DNA of 64,000 bases from Prorocentrum cordatum. Its lineage: Eukaryota; Sar; Dinophyceae; Prorocentrales; Prorocentraceae. The position numbers and the translations under genes are program-made. The first letter of the stretch is position 1. Every line of letters begins with the position of its first letter. The stretch lies in the NCBI GenBank assembly GCA_963575745.1, contig CAUYUJ010008557.1, positions 824,056 through 888,055 on the forward strand, written 5' to 3'. Shown here piece after piece: positions 40,386-52,165 of this stretch. Under the pieces are notes generated by a model. It had not been told where the DNA came from. It was given only the letters and a program-made list of their open reading frames with translations, and made no database searches.

Positions 40386-42330
40386 TTGCGGGGGGCCTCG
40401 CACGGGGGCGGCAACGAGCCATTTTACCAGAGCCATGCTAACGGTGAAGGGGGCAAGCAGGGAGGAAAGAAGGGCGGCATTGGAGGTGCGCCTGGGGGCG
40501 ACGACCCTGATGATGGAAGCGATGATGACGACGACAGTGATGACACCGATCCCGATGGAGACGACGACTCCGAGGAGGAAGATTCCAGCAATGAGAATGA
40601 TATGAGCTCCGAGGAAGAAGATGATGAAGCCGCAGACCGGAGAATCGGCCGATATGCCTCAGCTCAGAACGCCGGGCAAGACCATCCAGGGGGGGGTGGC
40701 CCAGCACCCCCGGGCCCTCCTGGAGGAGGTGGAGGCCCGGGGCTCCCAGAATATGGGGGACTGGTTCTGGCCGTCACCCCATGGGTTGCAACGGATCGGA
40801 TTGACAAAGTTACCCTAGACCCCTTGCCAGACGCGGGCACCTCTCGAACGTGGAAGAAGTCCGTCGCGCGGGCAGCGGCTTCATGTTCGCAGCGAAACCA
40901 TGCGCTGGCGACAAAGTGGGTAGCTGAAGCGCTCGAACCCAAAACGGTGAAGGTCAAGGCGCCGAAGGACCCAGGCCCATACTTTGGGAACCTTGATGTA
41001 CGCTTAGCGGCAGATCTCGTTGCGAAATTCAACAAGATCCAAAGGGATCCGGATGCTTCCCACGCCCTCTGACATTTCGCCAACGAGGTCGACCGCGCTG
41101 ACTCCGCACAACTGCAGAATGGGAAGCTGATCTCGGGCAGATCGATCATCCGCATTATCCTAACTCACGTTACCACTCGAGAGGACCATGGACAGGTGTA
41201 TACCTACGAGGATCTTATGGCCATTCAGATCAAGGGAGAGGGCAAAGAGGCAGACCGATACCTCTACCACTTCGGTGACGAATGGATGAGGGTGACGCTG
41301 GATATGGAGAAACCCTACAAATCCTTCAGACCACCCATTCAGATCCACTTCTTCAAACAGATGAAAAAAGTGCCCATGCATGACCATGACCCTTGCTATG
41401 TACGATCACAGCAACGACCCCTACGGGAAGGGCATGAAGTCCTATGAATGGCTCTTTGGCATGATCGCCAGCCAGATGCTGAAGGATCGGGGAGAGGATA
41501 ACCGGAGAACCCAGAAGCAGCAAATGAACAAGCGTGGAGTAAAACCCAGTGGCGGAAGGACAGGCGATGGGAACAAGGATTCAATCACCATGAAGGACGG
41601 GGGGCTTCAGAAATCCGTCATCCGCCGACGTTGGCAGGAGGGGCAATGTCCACTTAGTCGGCAAGACTGTCAGTACCTGCGCCCCAAGATGGCGACGCCC
41701 GCGCCACGACAGAAACGAGGGCCAACCCAGGTCGCCGCACCAGGGCCCTCCCATGGAGGGCCGTCTGGGAGGGGCCGGGGAGGCAAGGGTGAATCGAGGG
41801 GCAAGGGCAGGGGGGGCAAAAAGGAGAGGCAAAGGCAGAGGCGATAGCAAGAGTGGGAAAACTGACCGGCCTAAGAAACAGGATGGGCACGGTAGCAGCC
41901 GCGGTAGCAGCGACCCCCCATCCAAGAGCAAGAGTCGAGTTTGTTACGCCTACAGCCGAGGCCCCCTGAATTGCGATGGTTCCCGCGGTCGCGAGCATCG
42001 GCCGCTGACAAAACAGGAGAAGCAGGAACGAGACGCCTGGGAGCAGAGCCTCCAGAAGGCCGGAAAGCGCCTGCCATGCAGTCGCAACGCGGAGCAAGCC
42101 ATCGGCCGCTCCCGCACCTGACGCTGGAAAGCCGCAGGGTAGTAAGTCAAGTGGTCAAAAAGGTAAATCCAAGGCGAAGTGCCGGCACCACTTGGACGGT
42201 CAAACGTGCCCTTTCGGTGACAAGTGCCGGCGCGAGGCCAGCGCTCCCGGGCATCCGCGACCCCGGGGGGGCGGCGCGCAGCGCCCATGGTGCTGGCGCC
42301 GCCCCGGCGGGGGGTGCTGCATAATGACTT
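40386..42330 (+). pseudogene. Copia Gag with three CCCH-like fingers
   Basis: Starts with an acidic linker (DDPDDGSDDDDDSDDTD), then WVATDRIDKVTLDPLPDAG and GPYFGNLDVRLAADLVAKFN, an in-frame TGA at 41070, and HFANEVDRADSAQLQNGKL / TYEDLMAIQIKGEGKEADRY. Further on, finger-like segments appear: RWQEGQCPLSRQDCQYLRP (about 41630), VCYAYSRGPLNCDG...REHRPLT (about 41938) and CRHHLDGQTCPFGDKCRREA (about 42182). CCCH fingers in Gag would bind RNA. Several frame changes. Confidence 0.5.
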
Positions 42331-42929
42331 TGCAGCTCCTGCGGAACAGGTGCAGTTGGCCAGCCCAGCTGTGCCATTCGCCGGGTCGTGATCCCGTGCG
42401 ACAATACAAGGGCCCATGGCCAGCCCTGGCAACAACAGGTCCACCATTGCCCTGGGTCCAAACGACGAGGCCGCGGGACACAATAACGCAATCGCAGGAA
42501 ACACACAGCGCCGTTCAGCCGTCGCGAAGACCGATGATTCTCTCTCTTTATTGGGGCGCTGAGATGCTTGCTGGCGGGCGGGATTCAGTCGCATCCGAAG
42601 GGGTCGCTGGGCCTGCTCGAATCGGCGAGACCCGAAAGAAGCTCCCTGCGCCATGCCGCGGGGGGCAGCGACAAGCGGACATCAGCCGCTGACAAGAAAG
42701 AAAGGAGGGTAATAATCCACCCTTTTGCACACTTCCCCACGCCGTGGACGCTGAGGAAGATCAGGGAGATCGAGCCAAGGCCGACTGCCACGAAGCACGG
42801 AGACCCGTTTTGCTTCCCGGAGAAGTGGCAAGACTGGCGTGGCGCGACCGCCCGAGTGCATCAGCAGCGTGCAAATAACGACGCGAGTGATCTGTAGCAT
42901 GAGGTGTGGAGGTTGGGGTTGGGCTGCGA

Positions 42930-43447
42930 GCCGGCGCCCGCGGGGCGGCCATGCCGATGCCGCATCAGCTAAACGACGCAACCACAGAAATGGGGCTAGC
43001 GAGGTGCGATTCATTATAGACACCGGTTGTGGCTCGAACCTCATTGCTCTCAAGTACATACAGTATGCATGCGCCATCAGCAAGATGAAGGAGCTCCAAG
43101 TTCCAATCACGCTGAACACGGCCGGGGGGCTGTCTAGCGCCCGTGGGACTGCGAAGGTCGCCTGCGATCGGCCATGGAGTGGTAAGTTCGACGCGATTGT
43201 AATGCCAGAGACACCGAGCGTAATATCCGTGGGCGAACTGCGCATGGATAGCGGCTACAGTTTCCACTGGAAAAGCGGGAAGATGCCGTATCTCCTCCTG
43301 CCCAATGATACGAGAGTGGACCTGACGGTTGATGATAAAATGCCGTATCTCAACATTGGAGGGGGTGAGGCTTTGGGTCGAGTAGACGAGGCAGCTCCCG
43401 CCTACGTACCCGGTAGGGTTAGCGCGGTGGGCCTGCGTGGAGGCTAA
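42930..43447 (+). pseudogene. Copia aspartic protease
   Basis: SEVRFIIDTGCGSNLIALKY carries the D-T-G active site (about 43018), followed by flap-like VPITLNTAGGLSSARGTAKV and VMPETPSVISVGELRMDSGYSF, the ILSVG-like strand, then FHWKSGK. These are the usual landmarks of copia proteases that cut the polyprotein. The stretch is open over about 200 codons. Upstream and downstream parts are in other frames. Confidence 0.65.
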
Positions 43448-44255
43448 CGCGAAGTCTTGCCTGGCAGACCCCGAGCAAGCGGGTGGTCCCCCGCTCCGGG
43501 CTGTTAGGCCCCGCGCAACCCTGGATTTGCACTCGCATGAAGTAATGGCGGAAGATTCGTGCGTGGACGGGGTCCTGGAGGACCGTTCGGGCCACCGCTG
43601 CGGAGGCGTGCCTCATGGGGCCGACCTCGACGGCAGGGGCGTCATTACTTATTTCTACCATGAGCCTCAGATTGCGAGCCGGGGGGGCTGGAAGCTTGAC
43701 CCCACCGGGATCGCCAACAAAATGCCACTGGCTCCTACATACCTCGGCCATGCCGTTGGATGCGGGAGACAAGCCGCTCCCGCACCTGCAGAGGGGGCGG
43801 CAGAACAACGCGCGAAGGCACTGGGCGCTATCGATCTAATCGACGATGATGGCGCCGATGACCCAATGCAGGAGTCATGGGGCGAGCCGAGCAAGGTTGC
43901 GCGGCTCAAGAAGGAGGCGCAGTCCCGCAAACACCTCATGACACACCTGCCAAATAATCCGCACTGCCCGACTTGCACCTGGGCGAAGACACCCAGGGCG
44001 CAACTGCGCAAGAAGCAGAACAAATCGCTAAAGAAACTGAAGCCTTTCTCGGAACCGAAGGCATTGTGGGGCCTGTGCACCATGGATCACTGGTTTGCGT
44101 TGGATGACCTCCCGAGGGGGCTCTACGGGGAAACCTCGTGTGTGACGCTGCGCGATCGGTTCGCAAGATTCCTTGCGGCGAAGGGCACCTTCGGCACGTC
44201 GGCCGAACAGGTTGCAGATTTCCTGGTGAATTCGCGCGCACCACATGAGCAGTTC
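43437..44255 (+). pseudogene. Copia integrase, N-terminal half
   Basis: The zinc-binding HLMTHLPNNPHCPTCTWAKT (His-His-Cys-Cys, 43930-43990) is followed by TMDHWFALDDL (first Asp of the DDE core, about 44080) and VTLRDRFARFLAAKGT, then ADFLVNSRAPHEQF, where the reading ends in an inserted repeat. The other half resumes at 45265. Confidence 0.65.
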
Positions 44256-45264
44256 GTGTACATATTCCTCTTCTTATATTTTTATAAGCCCGGGCGGGGG
44301 GGAAGCCCGCCCCCCCCCTCCCCCCCCGAAACCGGACTCCCGAGATCCGGGGCTTTGGTGCCTTCCGAACGGGCCTCGATGCGGCCCCCCGGGCCTCGCA
44401 GGGCGTTTTGCCAAGCCTTCGCAGCGCGCCTGGGGCGATCAGGGGGGTCCTCGGAGACGTCCCAGATGCCCCCCCCCCAGACAACGCAAGAGAGCTCCAA
44501 GAAGCCGTCATGCCCCCAAAGATCTCCCCAAAACGTTCCAAGAGCACCCCTAAGACGGGCCCAAGAGAGACAAAACGTTGATTTTACGTAGGTTTTAGGT
44601 GAATTTGGGGTCCTCCTCTTTTCGGCTTCCCGACGCTCCAAGACAGCGGTCTTCTGGGCGTCCGAAGCCGCCTGGGGGGCTCCAAAATCGCCCCGCAACC
44701 ATCCGAATGGGCTTCCAGGCAGTCCAAGAAAGCCCCAAAACGGCACAACAGGGGTCCAAGATGGCCCTAAGAGAGCCCCATGGCGGCCCAAGATAACCCC
44801 AAGACGCCCTCCGAAGCATTCCAAATCGTGACCGGGGCGCTCAGGGAGGCCGCGGTAAGAGGCAGGTTGGCCTGAGGAAGCCCCAGAGGCCCCCAGAGCG
44901 CGCCCAGGAGGTCTCCAGGAGGCTTTAAGAAAGCCCGAGAACTTTGGTGAGGCCCCCAGAGGTTCTCTAAGGAGAAGCCTTTGCCAAAAGAGTTGAGGAG
45001 GACGGGGGGGCATGCCCAGGGCATGGCGATAATGACGCAAAATAAACATGGAGGGAGGATAACGAACAACATTATTAGAACGGCGATGCCAGTAAAGACA
45101 TCAAGGACCTTCCTGCCATTTCCGCCTGCATAGTAAACTACAAGGACCAAGGTGCATGGCGCGAAGCGCCACTGCAGTCTTGTGTGTGTATGTCTGTATG
45201 TATGTATGTATATATGTATGTATGTATGTATGTATATATGTGTATATATATATATATATATATA
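44256..45264 (+). mobile_element. Insertion of repeat R4 (copy 2) into the copia integrase gene
   Basis: The integrase reading ...APHEQF breaks near 44255 and resumes as VQHELTKACQDLKIAC at about 45265. The first 600 bp of the insert align with 2420-3013. The rest is unrelated to that copy and ends in a (TGTA)n(TA)n tail (45180-45264). GTGTACATA at the left edge and GTGTATATA near the right edge could be a target duplication, but low complexity makes this unsure. Confidence 0.7.
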
Positions 45265-45722
45265 GGTCCAGCACGAGCTAACTAAAGCTTGCCAGGACCT
45301 GAAGATAGCATGCGACTCCACTCAGTCGGCGAATAAAAAAGCATAACTCCGTGGCTGAGCGCGCCAGTGGCGTCGTTCAGGGCGGCGCAAGAAGTCTGCT
45401 CATGACTGCTGGCCTACCCGCGCAGTTCTGGGCGTTGGCCGCCCCATATTTTTGCACCTGCTACAACGCAACGCATGAGGAAAACGGCAAGACTCCGTGG
45501 GAGTTACGGTTCGGTGGACCTTTTAGTGCTCCGCTGGTGCCTTTCGGATCCGCAGTCCGATGCTTGCCGCCGCCAGAACTCGGAATCAAGCAACCCAAGA
45601 TGGCCCCGCGAACAAGAGTTGGCATTTACTTTGGCTGCGTTCAGCATGCGGGGGGGGGGGGGGGGGGGGGCGCGTTGGCCCTGTCCACTTCTGCGTGCCC
45701 TTGGCGCCGCTTGAGGGCCTGA
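45265..45722 (+). pseudogene. Copia integrase, C-terminal half
   Basis: HELTKACQDLKIACDSTQSA, then after a frameshift VAERASGVVQGGARSLLMTA, LPAQFWALAAPYFCTCYNAT, NGKTPWELRFGG, PFGSAVRCLPP and PRTRVGIYFGCVQHAG. These match the well-conserved C-terminal half of copia integrases (NGxAER, GLPxxFW, TPxExxxG, xxGxFxG). A run of about 21 G at 45650-45670 disrupts the frame at the end. Confidence 0.7.
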
Positions 45723-47718
45723 ACTTCACTACTGGCATGATGGCGGGCGGTAACAGACCCATCGTCGAGAGATTTGAACAGGCATGGACTGACACCAACG
45801 TGGATCAGAACGTCATAGGCTCTCCTGATGGGATCGTCGACAATGTCGATAAGGATTCCCCCGTGCATTTCCCGTTCAGGCGCGCCCATGGCAAGGCTGC
45901 CGCTAACGTTAACAGCATTTCCCTTGAAACCCTGCTCTCGGGCGGGAATGCCGAGGAGGGGCAGAAAGAGAAACCGCGCGCCAAATCGGGGGGGGGGGGG
46001 GGGGCGTCTAGCCCCCACGGGGGCATGATGCCAGGGCCGGGCGCCCCCGACGCCCATGGCATGGAGGGGGGTGAGCCCCGCGCACATGGCGAAGGGGTAG
46101 ACGAGGTCAGGGATGGCCATGATCCAACAGATGACGAAGGACCGTCGGGCCCTCCTCCTGGCCCAGAACTTCCGCCAGGTGCCAGGCGCAGAAGAGTGGA
46201 ATTTAGTGCGGTGAAAATCGGCGAGAACCTTGTCGAGCCGGAAGCTATTATTGCCAGACAGACCAAGTCCCTTGTGGCCCCCGCCAGAGGAGAGCCGAAG
46301 GCCGAGCAAGTCATGGCAAGAACGACGCAGAACCTTGACACAGGAGAATACTACGAGAAGAACGCCGTGGTTGTAGGAAAGACGATGGAGGAGCTCAGGA
46401 AGCCGCTCCCGTTGAACGGCAAACAGAAGACAGCGCATCTTCAGATAGTCTTTTATTACGATCCATACTACCGAAGACCGAACGAGGTGGCCGCGTACGA
46501 TGCAGCGCATGGCCATGTTATACTCCGGCGCACTCAGAAGGAGTTTATAACCCAGGTGTCCACCTTGATCGATGGTTCAAGACAGGCGGCCCTGAACGTA
46601 AGAGACTCATTGAGGAATGCAAAACCGAGAAAACGGTTTCTATGGTTTGGAAGATCCAGGCTCGAACGCAGGCCTACTGAGAGCCATGGGCATCGATGTG
46701 CCTCGGCCAGCACCGACCAACATCATGGCTGCTGTTGCCCAGTCCAGCACGGGACAGACAGACGAGGATGCGTTGAAAGACTTCCAAGCGTGGTGCACAG
46801 AAACGTGCACAGCAGATGAAGAAACAGGGTCGCTCCATGGGCGGCCCTCGAGCACCGACAATGAAAGTGACTGGGGCCGCGCGGCTTTAGACTGCGCGGC
46901 CGCGACAAGGCGTCGCGGCGTTCATCGCGCGCACCTCCGTGGGAGAGATGCGGGCCACGACGCTCGCCGGGAGAAGGGACTTAAGGAACCGGCTTGCCGG
47001 CCATGCTACAACCCGTTCACGGACTCCATGCATGCCGGTGAACGGGGGGCGATCTCCGCTCTTCCATCAGAATCGCGCGACTCTAAGATCAGATACTATG
47101 CCTGCGTCGCCCGCCCTGTCGCCAAGGCGGAGGCGGCCAACAGCGAAAAGGCCCAGGAAGCATTGATGGATGAATGGGGGCGTCTGAGAAAGATCAAGAC
47201 ATGGGATGAATACAGAGTTCAAGAGCTCTGTGATGTTAAGGCAAAGATGACATGTAAAACCTTTCACATCGGGAGACTGTTTGCGATCCTAGTTGAGAAG
47301 AGTGCTGAACTTCCTGAGGAGCACAAAGATCGCAAATTCAAGGGGGGGGTCGTATTTGACGGCTCCGATGTGGCCAGCAAGGCTGCCGACACATACGGCC
47401 TGTTTGAGGATCACGACATACAACAAGCTGACGCTCGGCAGACCTACGCGCAATCCAAATTCGGGGGCACCCCGACTCGGGTGCGATTGCCCAGGTAAGC
47501 TCGGCCGGAGAGCTGGGCAGGAATGATTGTTGTTGGCGTTGTATGGGCGCCCTGATGCAGGCGGTTTCTGGGAACAACACTGCGAGGCCCACGTCATGTC
47601 CACGAGATTCGTTCCGATTCCCTGTTGGAGAAGCTGTTATTATCATCCAGAACGCGAGCTATTTCTGATCGTATATGTAGATGACTTCAAACTCGCGAGC
47701 CCTTCTCTCGCAATCTGA
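45671..47718 (+). pseudogene. Copia linker and reverse transcriptase
   Basis: After the G run another frame gives VGPVHFCVPLAPLEGLNFTT and a variable linker. RT signs are EALMDEWGRLRKIKTWDEYR (47160-47225), RKFKGGVVFDGSDV and DIQQADARQTYAQSKF, then PDAGGFWEQHCEAHV, CYYHPERELFLIVYVDDFKLA with the YVDD active site at 47672-47683. Frameshifts near 47495 and 47600 and the stop at 47716 make it inactive. Confidence 0.65.
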
Positions 47719-49330
47719 AGACGGGTTGGGGTTTGATTCTGAGTCCATCCGAGACGGCCCCAGAGGGAATTGACATGGACCCACCAACCCCGGTGGGAAG
47801 GTATCATGGATGCGAACATAGGGTTTCTGAGAAGTGGGTTGACTGGCAAGGCGTGGCGGACCATGTTGGACCCGCCGCCGCCTAAGGCACAGAAAACAAA
47901 AGGCCTAGCTGACTCCGAGCAACAGCCGGCTGCACTTGCCCACGGTGCACGACAGTGCAACCCCGATCCACTGCGACAGATCACTCCATGTCCCCAAGGG
48001 ACACGGTGCATGGGTGAGATACGGTGCTAACACAATGAGGTACCGTACACCCCTGCCGGGCGGCCCTGAAGGGCGCAAGGTCACCCGAAGAATCACGTTT
48101 GATCACGGCTCATGGGAGGAGCTCGATGACAATGCCTATGCTGGCGGGATGGCGGCGAATTCAGCCGCCGCCGCTGAGAAGTGTTTCCGGGCACCGCTCC
48201 CTGGCGGACAACGCGACGCGATCGCAATATTCGCGTTTCGAGACGATGATGTTGGAGCCGCCATCTTCACGCCCCAGAGCCCCGCAGACAAGGACTGGTT
48301 TCGGGAAGTACGGCGCGCGGCCCCAGCTCCGCCGCCACCGCTTCCGACGTCTGAGTACATGCCAGGACCAAGAAGAAAGTGCGAATACTGGAATATGATA
48401 TGGCCGAGTTCTTCAAGTCCTGCGTCTCCTGGCACGCAGATCTCACGGACACTGACCAAGACGCCTACCCGCTGTCGGGCACGCCCTGTGGCCCTGAGTT
48501 AACGTCCCTCGAGGGCGGTCAGGGTGGCCCGCGCGGTGAGGTCTTGGCCCCTGCCGGAGAGGCCCTGGCTGCGTGCCTACACATTGATGCAGTCGTCGGG
48601 CCTCTTGGCGCTGAGGTTCACGCGGGTGGCCCTCCCATGGAGGGCCCGCCAGCCCCTGATCCCAAGCCTCCTGCTCCGTCAGGAACCCTGCAACAAATTG
48701 CAGCTAAAGTCCTGATGAAGATCCTGCACGGAGCAGCACGCACGGCGCGCCCTGATCTGCTCAGCGCTGTCTGCAAGACAGCCGCGTGCGTCGCTAAATG
48801 GACGGAACAACAGGATATATATTTGTTCCACATTCTGATATCTGGAGGCTACGACTCACTACCGCCTGGTGTCCTGGGTGGGAGATCGACGTGAGGACGT
48901 GTGGATGCGCCAATTTGCGGATGCCGATTTGGCGAGTGACATACGCACGCATCGCAGCACCAGCGCGAACACACAATTCTTGTGGGGACCGAATACACGG
49001 GCGCTTCAGAGCTGCAATGCCCGCAGACAGACCGCGGTGTCTCATAGCACATTAGAAGCGGAAGCTGTCTCAACCGACGAAGCACTCAGAAGAGACCTCC
49101 TGCCGGCGCTTCCATTGTGGGAGATGCTACTCGGCCGTGCGCTGAGGGCGGAGTTCATGAAAGATAACCAAGCCGCTGTGAAGGTTTGTAAGGTGGCTTT
49201 CAAAAACTTATGCACCTGCCGCGTGCTCACCGAATCGACGCTTCCGCTGTGGCGGAACAATTCGCCAAAGGCACGGTGAACCTAGTTTATTGTCCCACAT
49301 GCGATCAGGCCGCGGACATAGGCACCAAGC
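47719..49330 (+). pseudogene. Copia RT C-terminus and RNase H
   Basis: The RNase H part reads QFADADLASDIRTHRSTSAN, GPNTRALQSCNARRQTAVSH, STLEAEAVSTDEALRRDLLP, LWEMLLGRALRAEFMKDNQA (48908-49175), then another frame gives VNLVYCPTCDQAADIGTKRF (49277-49336). These are hallmark copia motifs (DADWAG, Q..V..S..EAE, DN.A, ..DxLTK). Between 47719 and 48900 the frames are badly decayed. Confidence 0.65.
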
Positions 49331-49730
49331 GTTTTGAGCAGCCTCCCTCGTGGACCTAGGTGCTCTATCTTGTGCAGGTCGTGGCCCCGACCTTCTGGAC
49401 TGCCCCGTCCTATCAACAGCATTTGGACTCTCTCTTTGAAGGCGACGCGGGTCTCCCCCTGAAGCCCGGGGGGATTCTCGAGCCGAAGCTCGGCGCACAG
49501 CCCAACTTCGGAACGGCGGCAAGATTCCCGGCAAGAAGGCCAAGAAGAAGCCAAAACGTCAAAACGGAGGCAAACCCTCTGCTGACTCACCCGCCAACCC
49601 CAGGGTTCATAACCGAGCGGGAACACCAGCGGAGGCGACCGAAGAACAGCGGAGTGCAACTCGTAGCCATGCTATCGCTGCTGCTCCTGATGCCGCTGCC
49701 GGCTCCAGCGAAACATCCCGACAACGCCTA

Positions 49731-50420
49731 TTCATAGAGTTTTGCTGCGGGCCTAACAGCCAGCTGGGGAATCAAGCTTTCATCCCCGACCAGCACTGCA
49801 CGGTGGTGCGTTTGACAGAAAACGAAGACATGACCACCAAGGAAGGCAAAGCGTTTGCCACGGCTAGAATAGAGGAGTTCGAAAAAGAGATGAAAAAAAG
49901 GCAATGACAAGCCGCGGACAAACGAATACCACTGTGGATCTCAATGCCATGTACGGGCGGACCCCCATGACAATGCGTAAATGAGGCAATATATCACCGT
50001 TCCGGCAACGAGAAAGCTCTCAATAAATTGAGGGGTCACGCAACACTTTTCAGGAAGCTGTTATGGGTAGCTCGCGATTTGGCCCAGGAAGTTGATAGGA
50101 GAAATGGCCAAATATGCCTTGAGTGGCCGACCCCGTGCCGATGCTGGCATGATCCACACGTGAAGGAGTTTTTGAACAAGCATAAAATGACAAATATACA
50201 ACTCCACGGCTGCGCATACGGCTTGAAAAAATGACAATACATGAAGAAGCCATGGAGCATCGCTTCATCCTTGAACGTGATTGCTGAGGGATTAGCACGT
50301 CGGTGCGATGGTAGCCACATGCATGTCGAGGCTAGGGAAGGATTACAAGCAGGCGGAAGATTACACGGATGAGTTTGCGAGACGTGTACATCTGTTGGCG
50401 TTGAGGGCACTTGGGGGCGG
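49731..50420 (+). pseudogene. Pro-Cys methyltransferase-like domain downstream of the copia RNase H
   Basis: One frame runs from FIEFCCGPNSQLGNQ (motif I-like) through VVRLTENEDMTT, PLWISMPCTGGPP (Pro-Cys, motif IV-like), QICLEWPTPCRCWHDPHVKE (motif VI-like), IQLHGCAYGLKK and MKKPWSIASS. After a +1 shift it ends EDYTDEFARRVHLLALRAL. It holds three in-frame TGA stops (49905, 49968, 50232). Each could come from a CGA arginine codon by one C-to-T change. The fold assignment is by motif order only. Confidence 0.5.
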
Positions 50421-50564
50421 TGCACGTGCTGGTACCATGTACCGTGCCCCGTTGCATGCCGCTCCTGCCGTCGTGCGTGCGCATATGCTTGCTACCGCTG
50501 CCGTTTCGGCTCAAGCCGGTGCCCCCGCGCAGCCTCCCGACGCGGCTGCCTCGCCAGCCATGCC

Positions 50565-51375
50565 ATGACGCCCTGCTCGCGCCGCCGCTGCTCGCCGGCG
50601 CCTCGCAGCTCCCGCGCCGGCGCCTTCAGTTGCGCCGACATCCCTCGGTCGCGGGCCCCGCAGGTCCGCAAGTCACGCGAAGGAGGGCATCGTATGCCCC
50701 AGCTCCGACCAGTGTCTCTTCATAAGAGACTCGAAAAGGACCATGTCCTGCATCGCGCACGGCGGCCTGCGCGGGTTCTGGGGCAGATGTTCCAGCGCGG
50801 CCTGGACTGCCCGAGCGCGTTCGGGCACGGGCCGATCGTGGGGATCATGCGGTCTACGGAGATGAGTGACGAAGCAAAGCTCACGAACCTCATCAAAGAA
50901 GCAACGGATCTCCTGCACCTCGCCAAGAGCATCCTGGGATATACCAATCTTGAGCGTTGTTACCGCTCGGGGTGTGCAACGGAGTACGATACGAATCGTC
51001 CAAAATCAATATGAACTCCCGAATGGCCAATGGCAGGATGTGGAGTTGCACTATTTCAATAAGACCCAGGGAGCGGATGAGAGCAACGATCACGGGGGCG
51101 CCATGCCGCCCACGCCGATCCAGCTTGGGGGTGCGTTCGCACCACACACGCAACCATGGAGCAAGACCCCCAATCTGTACCATGTACTGGGGCTCCAGCC
51201 AGAACAAGCACTGACGAACGAGTTCCGCGAAGTGTATCGTACCATGCACGCGGACAAGCTGGCAAGGATGCCTAACAAGGGGCTCGATGAAGTCGGATTG
51301 CTCGCGCAGATCTTCAAGAAGCTGATCTATCGTCCCACGGTGAACCTCCCGCCGGACATGTACGACGCCATCTGA
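50565..51375 (+). pseudogene. Unidentified coding stretch with a J-domain-like segment
   Basis: The first frame carries EMSDEAKLTNLIKEATDLLH and AKSILGYTNLERCYRSG. After a shift near 50960 the next gives YELPNGQWQDVELHYFNKTQ and then NLYHVLGLQPEQALTNEFRE-VYRTMHADKLARM (51169-51270), which lines up with a DnaJ J-domain (LYxVLGL...EFRxxYRxMHxDK), with HPD replaced by HAD. The His-Pro-Asp motif stimulates Hsp70, so this one would be impaired. Relation to the copia element next door is unknown. Confidence 0.4.
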
Positions 51376-51409
51376 AGTTCCGCCAGTTCCGGCAACGTAC
51401 CCTGGGTTG

Positions 51410-52099
51410 GGGGATTGGAGCCTGGCATAAAGGACCTCCCTGTCCTTCGTGGCAAGATGTCAGTCTGGGAGGTTCCCCGCGAACTGGGTGGTCGACGTAG
51501 GATCGAGGACTTGAGCGCTGTTGTTACAGCGCCCTGGTTGGATGCGAAAGCTCCCATGGAGTACCGCATCACCCAGCCATTCCTCACCCAATAACAAAAC
51601 GAGGCCCTGCTCCACGCGTGGTTGCAAGAACCAACCGACAAGCTCTACGAGATTTTAGACACGAGAACGCCTGGGGATCCTCATCGCCGACATGTTTTAC
51701 TCCATCCGCGCCGCGTTCCCCGACCGTGTCGATTGGATTGGCTCTGCAGGCGATCCTGGCCATGTTCAGCCAGGGCCTGCTGCGCGCATCCGCTATCCTG
51801 CGAGGGAGAACGAGCCCCTCGCTGACAGCGTGCTGGGCAAGAGGATGCTACGACATGATGTCGGATCGATGACCTCTTTCGAGGGAGCCACGTTTGAAGA
51901 CCTGGAGGCTCACGCGAAGGACTTTCCGACTTACCGCGGCGTTTGGCACCCGCGCCAGCGCCCCGCATTGGAAGGCGACCCATGGCCGCTCGCCACTTTG
52001 GAGGGCCGCAGGGCGTTGCACAAACAGGACTACCAGGTCGAGTGCGCGGACAGCCTTGTGCATCACGAGTGGCTGAAGCGCTCTGACTACGTCTCCTGA
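51410..52099 (+). pseudogene. Unidentified decayed ORF
   Basis: PGIKDLPVLRGKMSVWEVPR, RRIEDLSAVVTAPWLDAKAP, a TAA at 51591, then NEALLHAWLQEPTDKLYEIL. After a shift comes MFYSIRAAFPDRVDWIGSAG ... FPTYRGVWHPRQRPALEGDP to a stop at 52097. Composition looks protein-coding; no family recognised. Confidence 0.4.
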
Positions 52100-52165
52100 C
52101 CCCGAGCAGCGCCGCCTTCCCGACTGTGAGTTAGACCCGAGTCCCCTCTACCTTGCGCCGTCGGC

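Larger units (their letters stand above)
37626..50420 (+). mobile_element. Decayed copia-type retroelement with a 3' methyltransferase-like domain
   Basis: Plus-strand domain order is acidic N-terminal ORF, Cys-cluster/coiled-coil region, Gag with CCCH-like fingers, aspartic protease, integrase, RT, RNase H, then a domain of Pro-Cys methyltransferase type. Protease-integrase-RT-RNase H is the copia (Pseudoviridae) order. Many frameshifts, several stops and a 1-kb insertion make it dead. I could not identify LTRs, so the ends are only the limits of recognised coding. Confidence 0.75.

Noticed and set aside
45650-45670. Run of about 21 G inside the copia integrase as a programmed frameshift site.
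   Set aside because: More likely homopolymer expansion or assembly noise; the element is already broken elsewhere.
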